Translations under genes and position numbers: made by a program
The notes under the pieces: generated by a model
What the model saw: only the letters and a program-made list of their open reading frames with translations
The model's database searches: none
Told to the model about the DNA's origin: nothing
Part shown: positions 14,420 to 22,945 of the stretch, in pieces
Position numbering within the stretch: position 1 is the stretch's first letter
Layout of the letters: each line of letters starts with the position of its first letter
Assembly: GCA_017627975.1 (NCBI GenBank)
Contig: JAGAFT010000060.1
Coordinates: 1 to 29,078 of the forward strand
DNA length: 29,078 bases
Source: Oscillospiraceae bacterium
GTDB lineage: Bacteria > Bacillota_A > Clostridia > Oscillospirales > Oscillospiraceae
Direction of reading: 5' to 3'

Positions 14420-15118
14420 ATGTACCTCGCAGGGATGCAGAAGCTCTCTCTCCTGGACTATCCGGGGGTCGTGGCCTGTACGCTGTTTACGCCCGGATGC
14501 AACTTCCGCTGCCCCTGGTGTCACAACGCCAGCCTGGTCCTGCCGGAGCAGTTTCCGGCGGATCTTCCAGACCCGGAAGAGGTCCTTGCCTTCCTCAGGA
14601 AGCGGCAGGGAATCCTGGACGGGGTGTGCATCACCGGGGGAGAACCGCTTCTTCATGCGGAGATCCCGGACTTCATCCGACGGCTGAAGACTCTGGGCTA
14701 CCGGGTCAAGCTCGACACCAACGGAAGCTTCCCGGAGCGCCTCAAAGCCCTGGCGGAAGAAAAGCTGGTCGACTATGTGGCGATGGACATCAAAAACGGC
14801 CCGTCGCATTACGCCGGGACCATCGGGCTCCCCGGATATCCGACGGAAGCGGTGGAGGAATCGAAGGACTTTCTGCTGACGGAAAAGGTGGAGTACGAGT
14901 TTCGCACGACAGTGGTGCGGGGCCTGCACACGGAAGAAAGCCTGCTGGAGGCGGCGGAGTGGATCCGCGGCGCAAAGGTCTGGTATCTGCAGCAGTTTCG
15001 CGATTCCGGTGCGCTGATCAACGGCGACGGCCTCAGTGCGTTTTCCGAGGAGGAGATGCAGCAGCTCCTCCAAGCGGTACAGGAAAAGCTGCCCGCGGCA
15101 AAGCTCCGCGGATTATAA
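14420..15118 (+). CDS. nrdG: Anaerobic ribonucleotide reductase activating protein (radical SAM)
   Basis: 232 residues. It uses a 4Fe-4S cluster and S-adenosylmethionine to place the glycyl radical on NrdD. The cluster motif C27-x3-C31-x2-C34 (PGCNFRCPWCHN) is followed by the SAM-binding CITGGEPLLH and KLDTNGS, then DYVAMDIKNGPSHY. The longer frame with GMQKLSLLDYPG at the N-terminus is the type common in anaerobes. ATG 14420 is preferred, with GGGAG ending 8 nt upstream. Upstream in-frame codons run through the promoter. nrdD follows after 34 nt and has its own GGAGG. Confidence 0.93.
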   Translation: MYLAGMQKLSLLDYPGVVACTLFTPGCNFRCPWCHNASLVLPEQFPADLPDPEEVLAFLRKRQGILDGVCITGGEPLLHAEIPDFIRRLKTLGYRVKLDTNGSFPERLKALAEEKLVDYVAMDIKNGPSHYAGTIGLPGYPTEAVEESKDFLLTEKVEYEFRTTVVRGLHTEESLLEAAEWIRGAKVWYLQQFRDSGALINGDGLSAFSEEEMQQLLQAVQEKLPAAKLRGL

Positions 15119-15152
15119 TAGTTCATGGTAAGGATCATCAGGAGGAAGAGAC

Positions 15153-17528
15153 ATGTATAACGTAGTCAAGCGGGACGGACAGATCGTCAGTTTCGATATC
15201 AGCAAGATCGCCGGCGCCATCAAGAAGGCGTTTGAGGCCACGGGGACCGATTACACCGAGAGCGTGATCGACTTTCTGGCGCTGAAGGTCACGGCGGATT
15301 TTCTGCCGAAGATCAAGGACGGCCTGATCACGGTGGAGGACATTCAGGACAGCGCGGAAGCGGTTCTGTCCCGGGCGGGCTACGAAGCGGTAGGAAAAGC
15401 CTATATTCTTTACCGCAAGCAGCGCGAGAAAATGCGCAACCTCAAGAACACCTACCTCGACTACAAGGAGACCGTCAACAAGTATCTGAATGTCTCCGAC
15501 TGGCGCGTGAAGGAAAACTCCACCGTCACCTATTCTGTCGGCGGTCTGATTCTTTCCAACTCCGGTGCGGTCACGGCCAACTACTGGCTGAGCGAGGTCT
15601 ATGACCAGGAAATCGCGGATGCCCACCGCAACTGCGATCTGCACCTGCACGATCTGAGCATGCTGACCGGCTACTGCGCCGGCTGGAGCCTGAAGCAGCT
15701 GATCACCGAAGGTCTCGGCATCCCCGGCAAGATCAACTCCGCCCCTGCCAGCCACCTCTCCACGCTCTGCAACCAGATGGTGAACTTCCTCGGCATCATG
15801 CAGAACGAGTGGGCCGGCGCACAGGCCTTCTCCTCCTTTGACACCTATCTCGCGCCTTTCGTGAAGGTGGACAAGCTGAAGTATTCCGAAGTCAAGCAGT
15901 GCATCCAGAGCTTCATCTTCGGCGTTAATACACCGTCCCGCTGGGGCTCTCAGGCGCCGTTTACGAACATCACGCTGGACTGGACTGTCCCTGCGGACCT
16001 GAAGGACCTGCCCGCCATCGTCGGCGGCAAGGAGATGGACTTCACCTACGGCGACTGCAAGCCGGAGATGGATCTGGTAAACAAGGCCTTTATCGAGCTG
16101 ATGATCGAGGGCGACCGCAACGGCCGCGGCTTCCAGTATCCGATCCCGACCTACTCCATCACCCGTGACTTTGACTGGTCTCCCACGGAGAACAACAAGC
16201 TGCTCTTCGAGATGACGGCCAAGTACGGCACCCCGTACTTCTCCAACTACATCAACTCCGACATGGAGCCTTCCGATGTGCGCTCGATGTGCTGCCGCCT
16301 GCGCCTGGACCTGCGTGAACTGCGCAAGAAGTCCGGCGGATTCTTCGGCTCCGGTGAGAGCACCGGCTCCATCGGCGTCGTGACGCTGAACATGCCGCGC
16401 CTTGCTTATCTCGCCGCCGATGAGAAAGACTTCTATGCCCGCCTGGACAAGCTGATGGACATCGCGGCCCGCTCTCTCAAGATCAAGCGCGACGTCATCA
16501 CCAAGCTTCTTGACGAAGGCCTCTATCCCTACACGAAGCATTATCTGGGCACCTTCAACAACCACTTTTCCACCATCGGCCTCGTCGGCATGAACGAGGC
16601 GGGCCTGAACGCCAAGTGGATCCGCGCCGACATGACCGATCCGAAGTGTCAGAAGTTCTCCCGCGACGTGCTCGATCATATGCGCGAGCGCCTCAGCGAT
16701 TATCAGGAGCTGTACGGCGACCTGTATAACCTTGAAGCCACTCCGGCGGAGTCCACGGCCTACCGTCTGGCCAAGCACGACGTCGAGACCTATCCCGACA
16801 TCATCACCGCCGCGGAACCGGGCGGAACCCCGTACTACACCAACAGCTCCCACCTGCCGGTGGGCTATACCGAGGATGTCTTCGCCGCGCTGGATGTGCA
16901 GGATGAGCTGCAGACCCGTTATACCTCCGGGACCGTCTTCCACGCCTTCCTGGGCGAGAAGCTGCCCGACTGGCAGGCCGCGGCAAGCTTGGTGCGCAAG
17001 ATCGCCGAGAACTACCGCCTTCCGTACTACACGCTCTCTCCGACCTATTCCGTGTGCAAGACGCACGGCTACCTGACCGGCGAGCACTTCACCTGCCCGA
17101 TCTGCGGCGAGAAGGCCGAGGTCTACAGCCGTATCACCGGCTACTACCGCCCGGTGCAGAACTGGAACGCCGGCAAGACCCAGGAGTTCAAAGAGCGCCG
17201 CGAGTACGTGATCGCAAATTCCCTCCTGAAGCATGTGGGTCCCGTCCCCGTGGAGAGCAGGACGGAGGACGAGCCGCAGAAGAATGAACCGAAGGCCGAG
17301 CAGGCGGGCGACCCGATCCTCTTTATCTCCGCGACCTGCCCCAACTGCAAGATCGCCATGGGATTCATGGATAAGATGGGATTCTCTTATCGGAAGGTTC
17401 TGGCCACGGAAGAGCCGGAGCTGGCCAAGTCCTACGGGGTGCGGCAGGCGCCCACGCTGGTGCTGCCGGACGGCACGAAATATGCCGGCGCCGGCGCCAT
17501 CAAGACCTACGTCAGCAAGACCGCCTGA
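15153..17528 (+). CDS. nrdD: Anaerobic ribonucleoside-triphosphate reductase with fused C-terminal glutaredoxin-like domain
   Basis: 791 residues. Residues 1-~95 are an ATP-cone for allosteric control (VVKRDGQIVSFDISKI). The barrel core follows; the thiyl-radical loop probably includes C380-C381 in RSMCCRLRLDL. The zinc site is C635-x2-H638 with C648-x2-C651. The glycyl radical site is G663 in SRITGYYRPVQNWN, and the classical enzyme ends near 690. Here a charged linker (~690-719) leads to an extra domain, 720-791: a strand PILFISAT, a CPNC redox site (C729, C732), and a cis-proline loop QAPTLVLPDG, which is a NrdH/glutaredoxin-like fold. It could deliver electrons to reduce the active-site disulfide, and the thioredoxin reductase gene follows. 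The frame is continuous. GGAGG lies 7 nt before the ATG. Confidence 0.93.
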   Translation: MYNVVKRDGQIVSFDISKIAGAIKKAFEATGTDYTESVIDFLALKVTADFLPKIKDGLITVEDIQDSAEAVLSRAGYEAVGKAYILYRKQREKMRNLKNTYLDYKETVNKYLNVSDWRVKENSTVTYSVGGLILSNSGAVTANYWLSEVYDQEIADAHRNCDLHLHDLSMLTGYCAGWSLKQLITEGLGIPGKINSAPASHLSTLCNQMVNFLGIMQNEWAGAQAFSSFDTYLAPFVKVDKLKYSEVKQCIQSFIFGVNTPSRWGSQAPFTNITLDWTVPADLKDLPAIVGGKEMDFTYGDCKPEMDLVNKAFIELMIEGDRNGRGFQYPIPTYSITRDFDWSPTENNKLLFEMTAKYGTPYFSNYINSDMEPSDVRSMCCRLRLDLRELRKKSGGFFGSGESTGSIGVVTLNMPRLAYLAADEKDFYARLDKLMDIAARSLKIKRDVITKLLDEGLYPYTKHYLGTFNNHFSTIGLVGMNEAGLNAKWIRADMTDPKCQKFSRDVLDHMRERLSDYQELYGDLYNLEATPAESTAYRLAKHDVETYPDIITAAEPGGTPYYTNSSHLPVGYTEDVFAALDVQDELQTRYTSGTVFHAFLGEKLPDWQAAASLVRKIAENYRLPYYTLSPTYSVCKTHGYLTGEHFTCPICGEKAEVYSRITGYYRPVQNWNAGKTQEFKERREYVIANSLLKHVGPVPVESRTEDEPQKNEPKAEQAGDPILFISATCPNCKIAMGFMDKMGFSYRKVLATEEPELAKSYGVRQAPTLVLPDGTKYAGAGAIKTYVSKTA

Positions 17529-17594
17529 GGCACTTCGGCTGCGGAATCCCTGAGCAGAACTCAGGATGCAGCCTCAGCAACTGAATGAAACCGT

Positions 17595-17628
17595 GAACAG
17601 CGTATGGAATGACTGCCATACGCTGTTC
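17595..17628 (+). other. Stem-loop between nrdD and trxB
   Basis: A perfect 13-bp inverted repeat, arms 17595-17607 (GAACAGCGTATGG) and 17616-17628, with an 8-nt loop. No T-run follows, so full termination is unlikely. It may stabilise the nrdD mRNA end or reduce read-through into trxB. Confidence 0.65.
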
Positions 17629-17658
17629 GTGAATGGGAAGAACACACAGGAGGATGGC

Positions 17659-18561
17659 ATGTACGATATCATCATCATCGGCGGGGGACCGGCGGGACTG
17701 ACCGCCGCGATCTATGCCCGCCGTGCGGGAAAATCCGTTCTGGTTCTGGAGAAAGATGCACTGGGCGGGCAGATCACCTGGTCCCCGCGGGTGGAGAATT
17801 ATCCGGCAATCCCGTCCGTTAGCGGTATGGACCTGGGAAACCTGATGGCCGAACAGGCGATGGAACAGGGCGCGGAGGTCGAGATCGACGAGGCGGTCGA
17901 GATCCGGGACTGCATTGACCACAAGCTGGTGCGCTGCGCCTTCGGGACGGAATATGAGGGCAGGGCTGTCATCCTGGCCACCGGCGCGAAGCCGCGGACA
18001 CTGGGCGTCGCGAGGGAGGACGAGCTCGTGGGCAGCGGCGTCGGCTACTGTGCCGTGTGTGACGGCGCTTTCTATAAGGACCAGATTGTCGCGGTCAACG
18101 GCGGCGGGAACAGCGCGCTGCAGGACGCGCTGCTGCTCAGCGAGACCTGCAGCCGGGTCTATCTGATCCACCGGAGGGACCGCTTCCGGGGAGAAGAGAA
18201 GCTCGTCGAAGCTCTGCGGGGCAGGGAGAATGTGGAGTTCGTCCTCAATGCCTCGGTTACGGAGCTGTTGGGCGAGGATGAACTGAACGGCATTGTGGTC
18301 GAGCAGAACGGCGAGCGGAGATGGATTGAACTGAACGGACTCTTCGTCGCCATCGGGCATGAGCCGGACAACACCGCCTTCCGGAACGTGGTAAAACTGG
18401 ATGCGAGCGGTTATGTCAGCGCGGGAGAGGACTGTATGACCGGTACGGCGGGCGTCTTTGTCGCCGGAGACTGCCGAAGCAAGAAGATCCGCCAGGTTGC
18501 CACCGCCGTGGCCGACGGAGCCGTGGCGGCGCTGGCGGCCTGTGCCTGGCTGGAAAACTGA
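17659..18561 (+). CDS. trxB: NADPH-dependent thioredoxin reductase family flavoprotein
   Basis: 300 residues. FAD site GGGPAG (8-13), GGQITWSPRVENYPA (36-50), the redox pair C131-A-V-C134 followed by DGAF, the NADPH site GGGNSAL (148-154), the 2'-phosphate-binding HRRDRFRG (171-178), and the FAD-closing VFVAGDC. Presence of HRRxxxR points to NADPH rather than ferredoxin as donor. The start at 17659 has AGGAGG (17648-17653) 5 nt upstream; the longer frame to 17566 crosses the hairpin. It lies 130 nt behind the nrdD-redoxin fusion, so its natural partner may be that fused domain. Confidence 0.92.
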   Translation: MYDIIIIGGGPAGLTAAIYARRAGKSVLVLEKDALGGQITWSPRVENYPAIPSVSGMDLGNLMAEQAMEQGAEVEIDEAVEIRDCIDHKLVRCAFGTEYEGRAVILATGAKPRTLGVAREDELVGSGVGYCAVCDGAFYKDQIVAVNGGGNSALQDALLLSETCSRVYLIHRRDRFRGEEKLVEALRGRENVEFVLNASVTELLGEDELNGIVVEQNGERRWIELNGLFVAIGHEPDNTAFRNVVKLDASGYVSAGEDCMTGTAGVFVAGDCRSKKIRQVATAVADGAVAALAACAWLEN

Positions 18562-18591
18562 GGCAGCGAACGGCGTCTTCAAAAAAATCTC

Positions 18592-18620
18592 TTGACAGAC
18601 AGATACTTTCGCACTATAAT
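18592..18620 (+). promoter_or_regulatory. Consensus promoter of the T-box-trpB unit
   Basis: TTGACA (18592-18597), 17 bp, TATAAT (18615-18620): a perfect sigma-A promoter. Expression is then controlled by the leader. Confidence 0.93.
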
Positions 18621-18631
18621 GCGGTAAACCG

Positions 18632-18890
18632 TTGAAGAAGAGTGAGTAAGCGGTGCGAGTGCTTCTTCAGAGAGCTGCCGGCGGGTGAAAGGCAGTGAAG
18701 CGCATGGCTGAATGGACTTCCGAGGGCAAGCAGAAACGGCATTGCCGGAGTATGGGAGACGGGGTGACCTTCCGTCACAGAGGTCAGCATATGACAGTAT
18801 GCGTAAGTGGGTGCGCGTCGCGTACCAAGCCGGGTGGCACCGCAGGATGTTTCGTCCTGTCCCAGCAAAGCTCTGGGGCAGGGCTTTTTT
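18632..18890 (+). promoter_or_regulatory. T-box riboswitch, tryptophan specifier
   Basis: The leader carries the stem I features GAAGAAGAGTGAGTAAG and AGAGAGCTGCCGG with GGTGAAAGG. A likely specifier is UGG at 18713-18715 (context GAATGGAC), and the T-box core GGGTGGCACCGC is at 18832-18843. The terminator is 18856-18865 paired with 18873-18882 (one G-U pair) followed by six T (18885-18890). Uncharged tRNA-Trp would pair its NCCA end with the core and favour the antiterminator, turning on trpB when tryptophan is short. It fills the 18562-18942 gap together with the promoter. Confidence 0.93.
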
Positions 18891-18942
18891 CTGCCCCGAA
18901 ATACAGGGTGCCCGTCACCCACATCAGAAAGGAGCCTTCCCC

Positions 18943-20316
18943 ATGGCAGAAAAAAAGATCCCTTACAAAATCTATCTCGAAGAAAGCGAGATGCCGCAGA
19001 GCTGGTACAACGTCCGGGCGGATATGAAGAACAAGCCCGCACCTCTGATCAATCCCGGTACGCACCAGCCTATGACAGCCGAGGAACTGAGCGGCGTGTT
19101 CTGCGAGGAACTGGTCAAACAGGAGCTGGACAACGAAAACGCCTTTATCGAGATCCCGCAGGAGATTCGCGAGTTTTATAAGATGTACCGTCCATCACCG
19201 CTGGTGCGGGCCTATTGCCTGGAAGAAAAACTGCAGACACCGGCGAAGATCTACTACAAGTTTGAAGGAAACAACACAAGCGGCAGCCATAAGCTCAACT
19301 CCGCCATCGCGCAGGCCTATTATGCCAAAAAGCAGGGCCTGAAGGGCGTCACCACGGAGACCGGCGCCGGCCAGTGGGGCACAGCGCTTTCCATGGCCTG
19401 CAGTTACTTCGGGCTGGACTGCAAGGTGTACATGGTCAAAGTGAGCTATGAGCAGAAGCCTTTCCGCCGTGAAGTGATGCGTACCTACGGCGCGTCGGTG
19501 GTGCCTTCTCCGTCCGAGACCACTGAGGTCGGACGGAAGATCCTGGCGGCACACCCGGGAACGACGGGCTCGCTCGGCTGCGCCATCTCCGAGGCGGTCG
19601 AAGTGGCGGTTTCCAATCCCGGCTACCGCTATGTGCTCGGCAGCGTGCTCAACCAGGTGCTTCTGCACCAGTCCGTGATCGGCCTGGAGACCAAGGCCGC
19701 GCTGGACAAGTACGGCATCAGACCGGACATGATCATCGGCTGCGCCGGCGGCGGATCCAACCTGGGCGGACTGATCGCTCCCTTCGTGGGCGAGAAGCTG
19801 CGCGGGGAAGCGGATTATGAGATCGTCGCGGTGGAGCCGGCCTCCTGCCCGAGCTTCACGCGGGGCGTGTATGCCTACGACTTCTGCGATACCGGGATGG
19901 TCTGCCCACTGGCAAAAATGTACACCCTGGGCAGCGACTTCATTCCCGCACCGAACCATGCAGGCGGCCTGCGCTATCACGGGATGAGCCCGGTGCTGTC
20001 CCAGCTCTACGCCGACGGCCTGATGAAGGCGGTCTCCGTCCCTCAGACGGCGGTCTTCGAAGCGGCGGAAGAATTCGCAAGGGTGGAAGGCATCCTGCCT
20101 GCTCCGGAGAGTTCCCATGCCATCCGCGTCGCCATCGACGAGGCGAAGCGCTGCAGGGAGACCGGCGAGGAGAAGACCATTGTCTTCGGCCTCACCGGAA
20201 CCGGATACTTCGACATGGTGGCCTATGAGAAGTTCCACGACGGGAAGATGGACGATTATATCCCCACCGATGAGGAGCTGGCCGTCTACCGGGCAAAACT
20301 GCCGAAGATCGACTGA
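18943..20316 (+). CDS. trpB: Tryptophan synthase beta-like protein (TrpB2 type, stand-alone)
   Basis: 457 residues, longer than the ~400 of classical TrpB, with the extended N-terminus (PYKIYLEESEMPQSWYNV, then RPSPLVRAY) characteristic of the TrpB2 group. The PLP lysine is K117 in NNTSGSHKLNSA. TETGAGQWG contains the catalytic glutamate, and CAGGGSNLGG binds the PLP phosphate. It joins indole and serine to tryptophan; TrpB2 proteins often act without TrpA, and no trpA is nearby. AAAGGAG is 8 nt before the ATG at 18943. The longer frame to 18712 lies inside the T-box and is not translated. The leader strongly supports a tryptophan role over serine deaminase. Confidence 0.95.
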   Translation: MAEKKIPYKIYLEESEMPQSWYNVRADMKNKPAPLINPGTHQPMTAEELSGVFCEELVKQELDNENAFIEIPQEIREFYKMYRPSPLVRAYCLEEKLQTPAKIYYKFEGNNTSGSHKLNSAIAQAYYAKKQGLKGVTTETGAGQWGTALSMACSYFGLDCKVYMVKVSYEQKPFRREVMRTYGASVVPSPSETTEVGRKILAAHPGTTGSLGCAISEAVEVAVSNPGYRYVLGSVLNQVLLHQSVIGLETKAALDKYGIRPDMIIGCAGGGSNLGGLIAPFVGEKLRGEADYEIVAVEPASCPSFTRGVYAYDFCDTGMVCPLAKMYTLGSDFIPAPNHAGGLRYHGMSPVLSQLYADGLMKAVSVPQTAVFEAAEEFARVEGILPAPESSHAIRVAIDEAKRCRETGEEKTIVFGLTGTGYFDMVAYEKFHDGKMDDYIPTDEELAVYRAKLPKID

Positions 20317-20320
20317 ACCT

Positions 20321-20349
20321 GAATAAGCGATAAAACGGAATAAGCGATA
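20321..20349. repeat. 12-bp direct repeat after trpB
   Basis: GAATAAGCGATA occurs at 20321-20332 and again at 20338-20349, a 17-bp period, just behind the trpB stop. Significance is unknown. Confidence 0.5.
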
Positions 20350-20357
20350 TACGACAC

Positions 20358-20390
20358 GGCGGCGGGGAGCGATCCCCGCCGCTTCCTCCT
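20358..20390 (+). terminator. Probable terminator of trpB
   Basis: GCGGCGGGGA (20359-20368), loop GCGA, TCCCCGCCGC (20373-20382), then TTCCTCCT. A perfect 10-bp GC stem with a short pyrimidine tail. No gene is seen from 20391 to the glnN promoter. Confidence 0.75.
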
Positions 20391-20482
20391 ACGGCCGGGG
20401 GATGAAATACCAATACGATATTCTGACGATACCCCGCACGTATCATACGCGCCTTCTATACGAAAAAACCGCCGGATTCGTC

Positions 20483-20511
20483 TTGACAAAGCGGGCACCA
20501 AAGGGTAATAT
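20483..20511 (+). promoter_or_regulatory. Promoter of glnN
   Basis: TTGACA (20483-20488), 17 bp, TAATAT (20506-20511). The leader is about 80 nt and no known riboswitch is recognised in it. Confidence 0.8.
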
Positions 20512-20599
20512 ACGCGCATATTGGGAGACGGAGCAAGCGCAAAGATGCTTCTGCAGGCTGATGTCTTCCGGTTAGAATAACACATTTGGAGGAATGATC

Positions 20600-22690
20600 A
20601 TGAGCACGGTACCGGAACTGTTCGGATGCATGGTGTTTGACGACAAAGTCATGCGCGCCAGACTCTCTGCGGATGTCTACCGCAGCCTGCGCGACACCAT
20701 GAACAAGGGCAAGAAGCTTGACCTCTCCCTGGCCAACGCCGTCGCAGACGCGATGTGCGAGTGGGCCGTGGAGAACGGAGCGACGCACTTCACACACTGG
20801 TTCCAGCCGCTGACCGGCATCACCGCGGAGAAGCACGACAGCTTCATCACACCGGCACCGGACAGCCATGTGATCATGGAGTTCTCCGGAAAGAACCTCA
20901 TCACCGGCGAACCGGATGCTTCCAGCTTCCCCTCCGGCGGCCTGCGGGCTACCTTTGAGGCGAGGGGATATACGGCCTGGGATCCCACTTCCTATGCCTT
21001 CATCAAGGAGAAGACCCTCTGCATTCCGACGGCTTTCTGCTCCTACGGAGGCGAGGCGCTGGATAAAAAAACCCCGCTGCTTCGAAGCATGGAAGCGCTG
21101 AACAAGCAGGCCATGCGGATCCTGAAACTCTTCGGCCATACGGATGTCAAGCGGGTGGTCACCAATGTCGGACCGGAGCAGGAGTACTTCCTGGTGGACC
21201 GGGACATGTACCTGAAGCGGAAGGACCTGATCTATACCGGCAGGACCCTTTTCGGTGCCAAACCGCCCAAGGGCCAGGAACTGGACGACCACTATTTCGG
21301 CGCCATCAAGCCGCGGGTCAAGGCCTTTATGGAGGAGCTGGACGAGGAGCTCTGGAAGCTTGGCATCTATGCCAAGACCGAGCACAACGAAGTCGCCCCG
21401 TGTCAGCATGAGCTGGCGCCGATCTTCACGACGGGCAACATCGCCTCCGACCACAACCAGCTGACCATGGAGATCATGAAGAAGGTGGCCCGGAAGCACA
21501 ACCTGGTCTGCCTGCTGCATGAAAAACCCTTCGCCGGCGTCAACGGCAGCGGCAAACACAACAACTGGTCCATGGCCACGGACAAGGGCGTGAACCTCCT
21601 GAGCCCGGGCGAGACGCCGTATGAAAACGCCCAGTTCCTGCTTTTCCTGGTGGCGGTCATCCAGGCCGTGGATGACTATCAGGGCCTGCTTCGCATGAGC
21701 GTCGCCTCCGCCGGAAACGACCACCGCCTCGGCGCGAACGAGGCGCCTCCGGCCGTGGTATCCATGTTCCTCGGCGATGAGCTCACGGCTGTTCTCGACG
21801 CGCTGGAGAATGACAGCCCCTATGCCGGAACCGAAAAGCACCGCCTGCGCCTCGGCGCGGACGTGCTCCCGCGCTTCAACCGCGACACCACGGACCGCAA
21901 CCGTACGTCTCCCTTCGCCTTTACGGGCAACAAGTTCGAGTTCCGTATGGTGGGCTCCAACGACTCCATCTCCTGCGCCAACGTCATGATCAACGGCGCC
22001 GTGGCCGAATCACTCCGGCAGTTCGCCGACCGTCTGGAGAACTGTGAAGGCGACTTCGATACCTGCCTGCATGACCTGATCCGCGAGACCATCAAGAAGC
22101 ACAAACGCATTCTCTTCAACGGCAACGGCTATGACGACGCCTGGATCCGGGAAGCGACTGAAGTCCGCGGCCTGAAGAACCTCCGCACCACGCCGGATGC
22201 GCTGCAGATGGTTCTGGATCCGGAGAATATCCAGATGCTGACCAGCCACAGGATCTATTCCGAGGCGGAACTGCACTCGCGCTATGAGATCTCCATGGAG
22301 AACTACGTCCGTACGGTGCGGATCGAAGCTCTTACGATGGTCGAAATGGCCCGCAAGGAGATCCTGCCGGCCGTCGTGCGCTACTGCGGGGATCTGGCCT
22401 CGGTGCTGAACACCAAGAAGGCCGCGGCGCCGGAGCTCGGCTGCGGCTATGAGAGCAGACAGGTGAAGCGCCTCTCCGGCCTCATTGACAGCATCGACGA
22501 GGCGACCGATGCACTGGAGAAGAGCGTGCTTGCCCTGGAAGGGGACAACACGAAGCAGGCCTTCCACATCCGGGACGATGTGCTCTGCAGAATGACGGAG
22601 CTGCGTGCTCTGTGCGATGAAGCCGAGACCATCACGGCCGCGGAGTACTGGCCCTTCCCGACCTACGGCGATCTGCTCTTCGGCGTGTGA
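20600..22690 (+). CDS. glnN: Glutamine synthetase type III
   Basis: 696 residues, close to the ~700 of the GSIII family and far longer than GlnA (~440-470). It makes glutamine from glutamate, ammonia and ATP. Motifs: [12 protein letters not shown], the metal-binding [30 protein letters not shown]-site [31 protein letters not shown]. The C-terminal helical region ([10 protein letters not shown] region to the end) is typical of GSIII. Two ATGs occur, 20594 and 20600; GGAGG at 20588-20592 is 1 nt from the first but 7 nt from the second, so 20600 is chosen. It has its own promoter and terminator. Confidence 0.97.
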   Translation: MSTVPELFGCMVFDDKVMRARLSADVYRSLRDTMNKGKKLDLSLANAVADAMCEWAVENGATHFTHWFQPLTGITAEKHDSFITPAPDSHVIMEFSGKNLITGEPDASSFPSGGLRATFEARGYTAWDPTSYAFIKEKTLCIPTAFCSYGGEALDKKTPLLRSMEALNKQAMRILKLFGHTDVKRVVTNVGPEQEYFLVDRDMYLKRKDLIYTGRTLFGAKPPKGQELDDHYFGAIKPRVKAFMEELDEELWKLGIYAKTEHNEVAPCQHELAPIFTTGNIASDHNQLTMEIMKKVARKHNLVCLLHEKPFAGVNGSGKHNNWSMATDKGVNLLSPGETPYENAQFLLFLVAVIQAVDDYQGLLRMSVASAGNDHRLGANEAPPAVVSMFLGDELTAVLDALENDSPYAGTEKHRLRLGADVLPRFNRDTTDRNRTSPFAFTGNKFEFRMVGSNDSISCANVMINGAVAESLRQFADRLENCEGDFDTCLHDLIRETIKKHKRILFNGNGYDDAWIREATEVRGLKNLRTTPDALQMVLDPENIQMLTSHRIYSEAELHSRYEISMENYVRTVRIEALTMVEMARKEILPAVVRYCGDLASVLNTKKAAAPELGCGYESRQVKRLSGLIDSIDEATDALEKSVLALEGDNTKQAFHIRDDVLCRMTELRALCDEAETITAAEYWPFPTYGDLLFGV

Positions 22691-22711
22691 GAATCAGAAT
22701 AATTCAGTTTA

Positions 22712-22743
22712 GCCCCCGCTGCGGAACTTGGCGCAGCGGGGGC
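22712..22743 (+). terminator. Probable terminator of glnN
   Basis: GCCCCCGCTGCG (22712-22723), 8-nt loop, CGCAGCGGGGGC (22732-22743): a perfect 12-bp stem. There is no strong T-run, so termination may be partial. The rest of 22691-22945 holds only the promoter listed below. Confidence 0.7.
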
Positions 22744-22833
22744 GTACTGCTGCCTGAGGAGAGAAAAGAACGCCGCCCGGATGCCGGAGATAGTCAGCCG
22801 GTTAAGCCCTCGTGAAATGAAAACAGATTATTC

Positions 22834-22862
22834 TTGCCCAAACAGGAGAAAACCTTTATAAT
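22834..22862 (+). promoter_or_regulatory. Promoter of the PP2C phosphatase gene
   Basis: TTGCCC (22834-22839), 17 bp, TATAAT (22857-22862), about 80 nt before the start codon. Confidence 0.7.
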
Positions 22863-22945
22863 AAAACGTCAGAAACCGGTATCATGGGTTGCGAGGAGCG
22901 CGGGCTGAAAAACTCTGCCTGCGGGAGTGCCTGAGGAGAACAGAC

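Noticed and set aside
15138..17234. 698-codon open frame on the minus strand opposite nrdD
   Set aside because: It is a GC-codon shadow of the strongly conserved nrdD; its translation is low-complexity and matches nothing, and there is no ribosome site.
18712..18942. N-terminal extension of TrpB by 77 codons
   Set aside because: This stretch is the T-box leader, including its terminator; the ribosome site is at 18928-18934.
20456..21841. 461-codon minus-strand frame opposite glnN
   Set aside because: Antisense shadow of GSIII; also crosses the glnN promoter.
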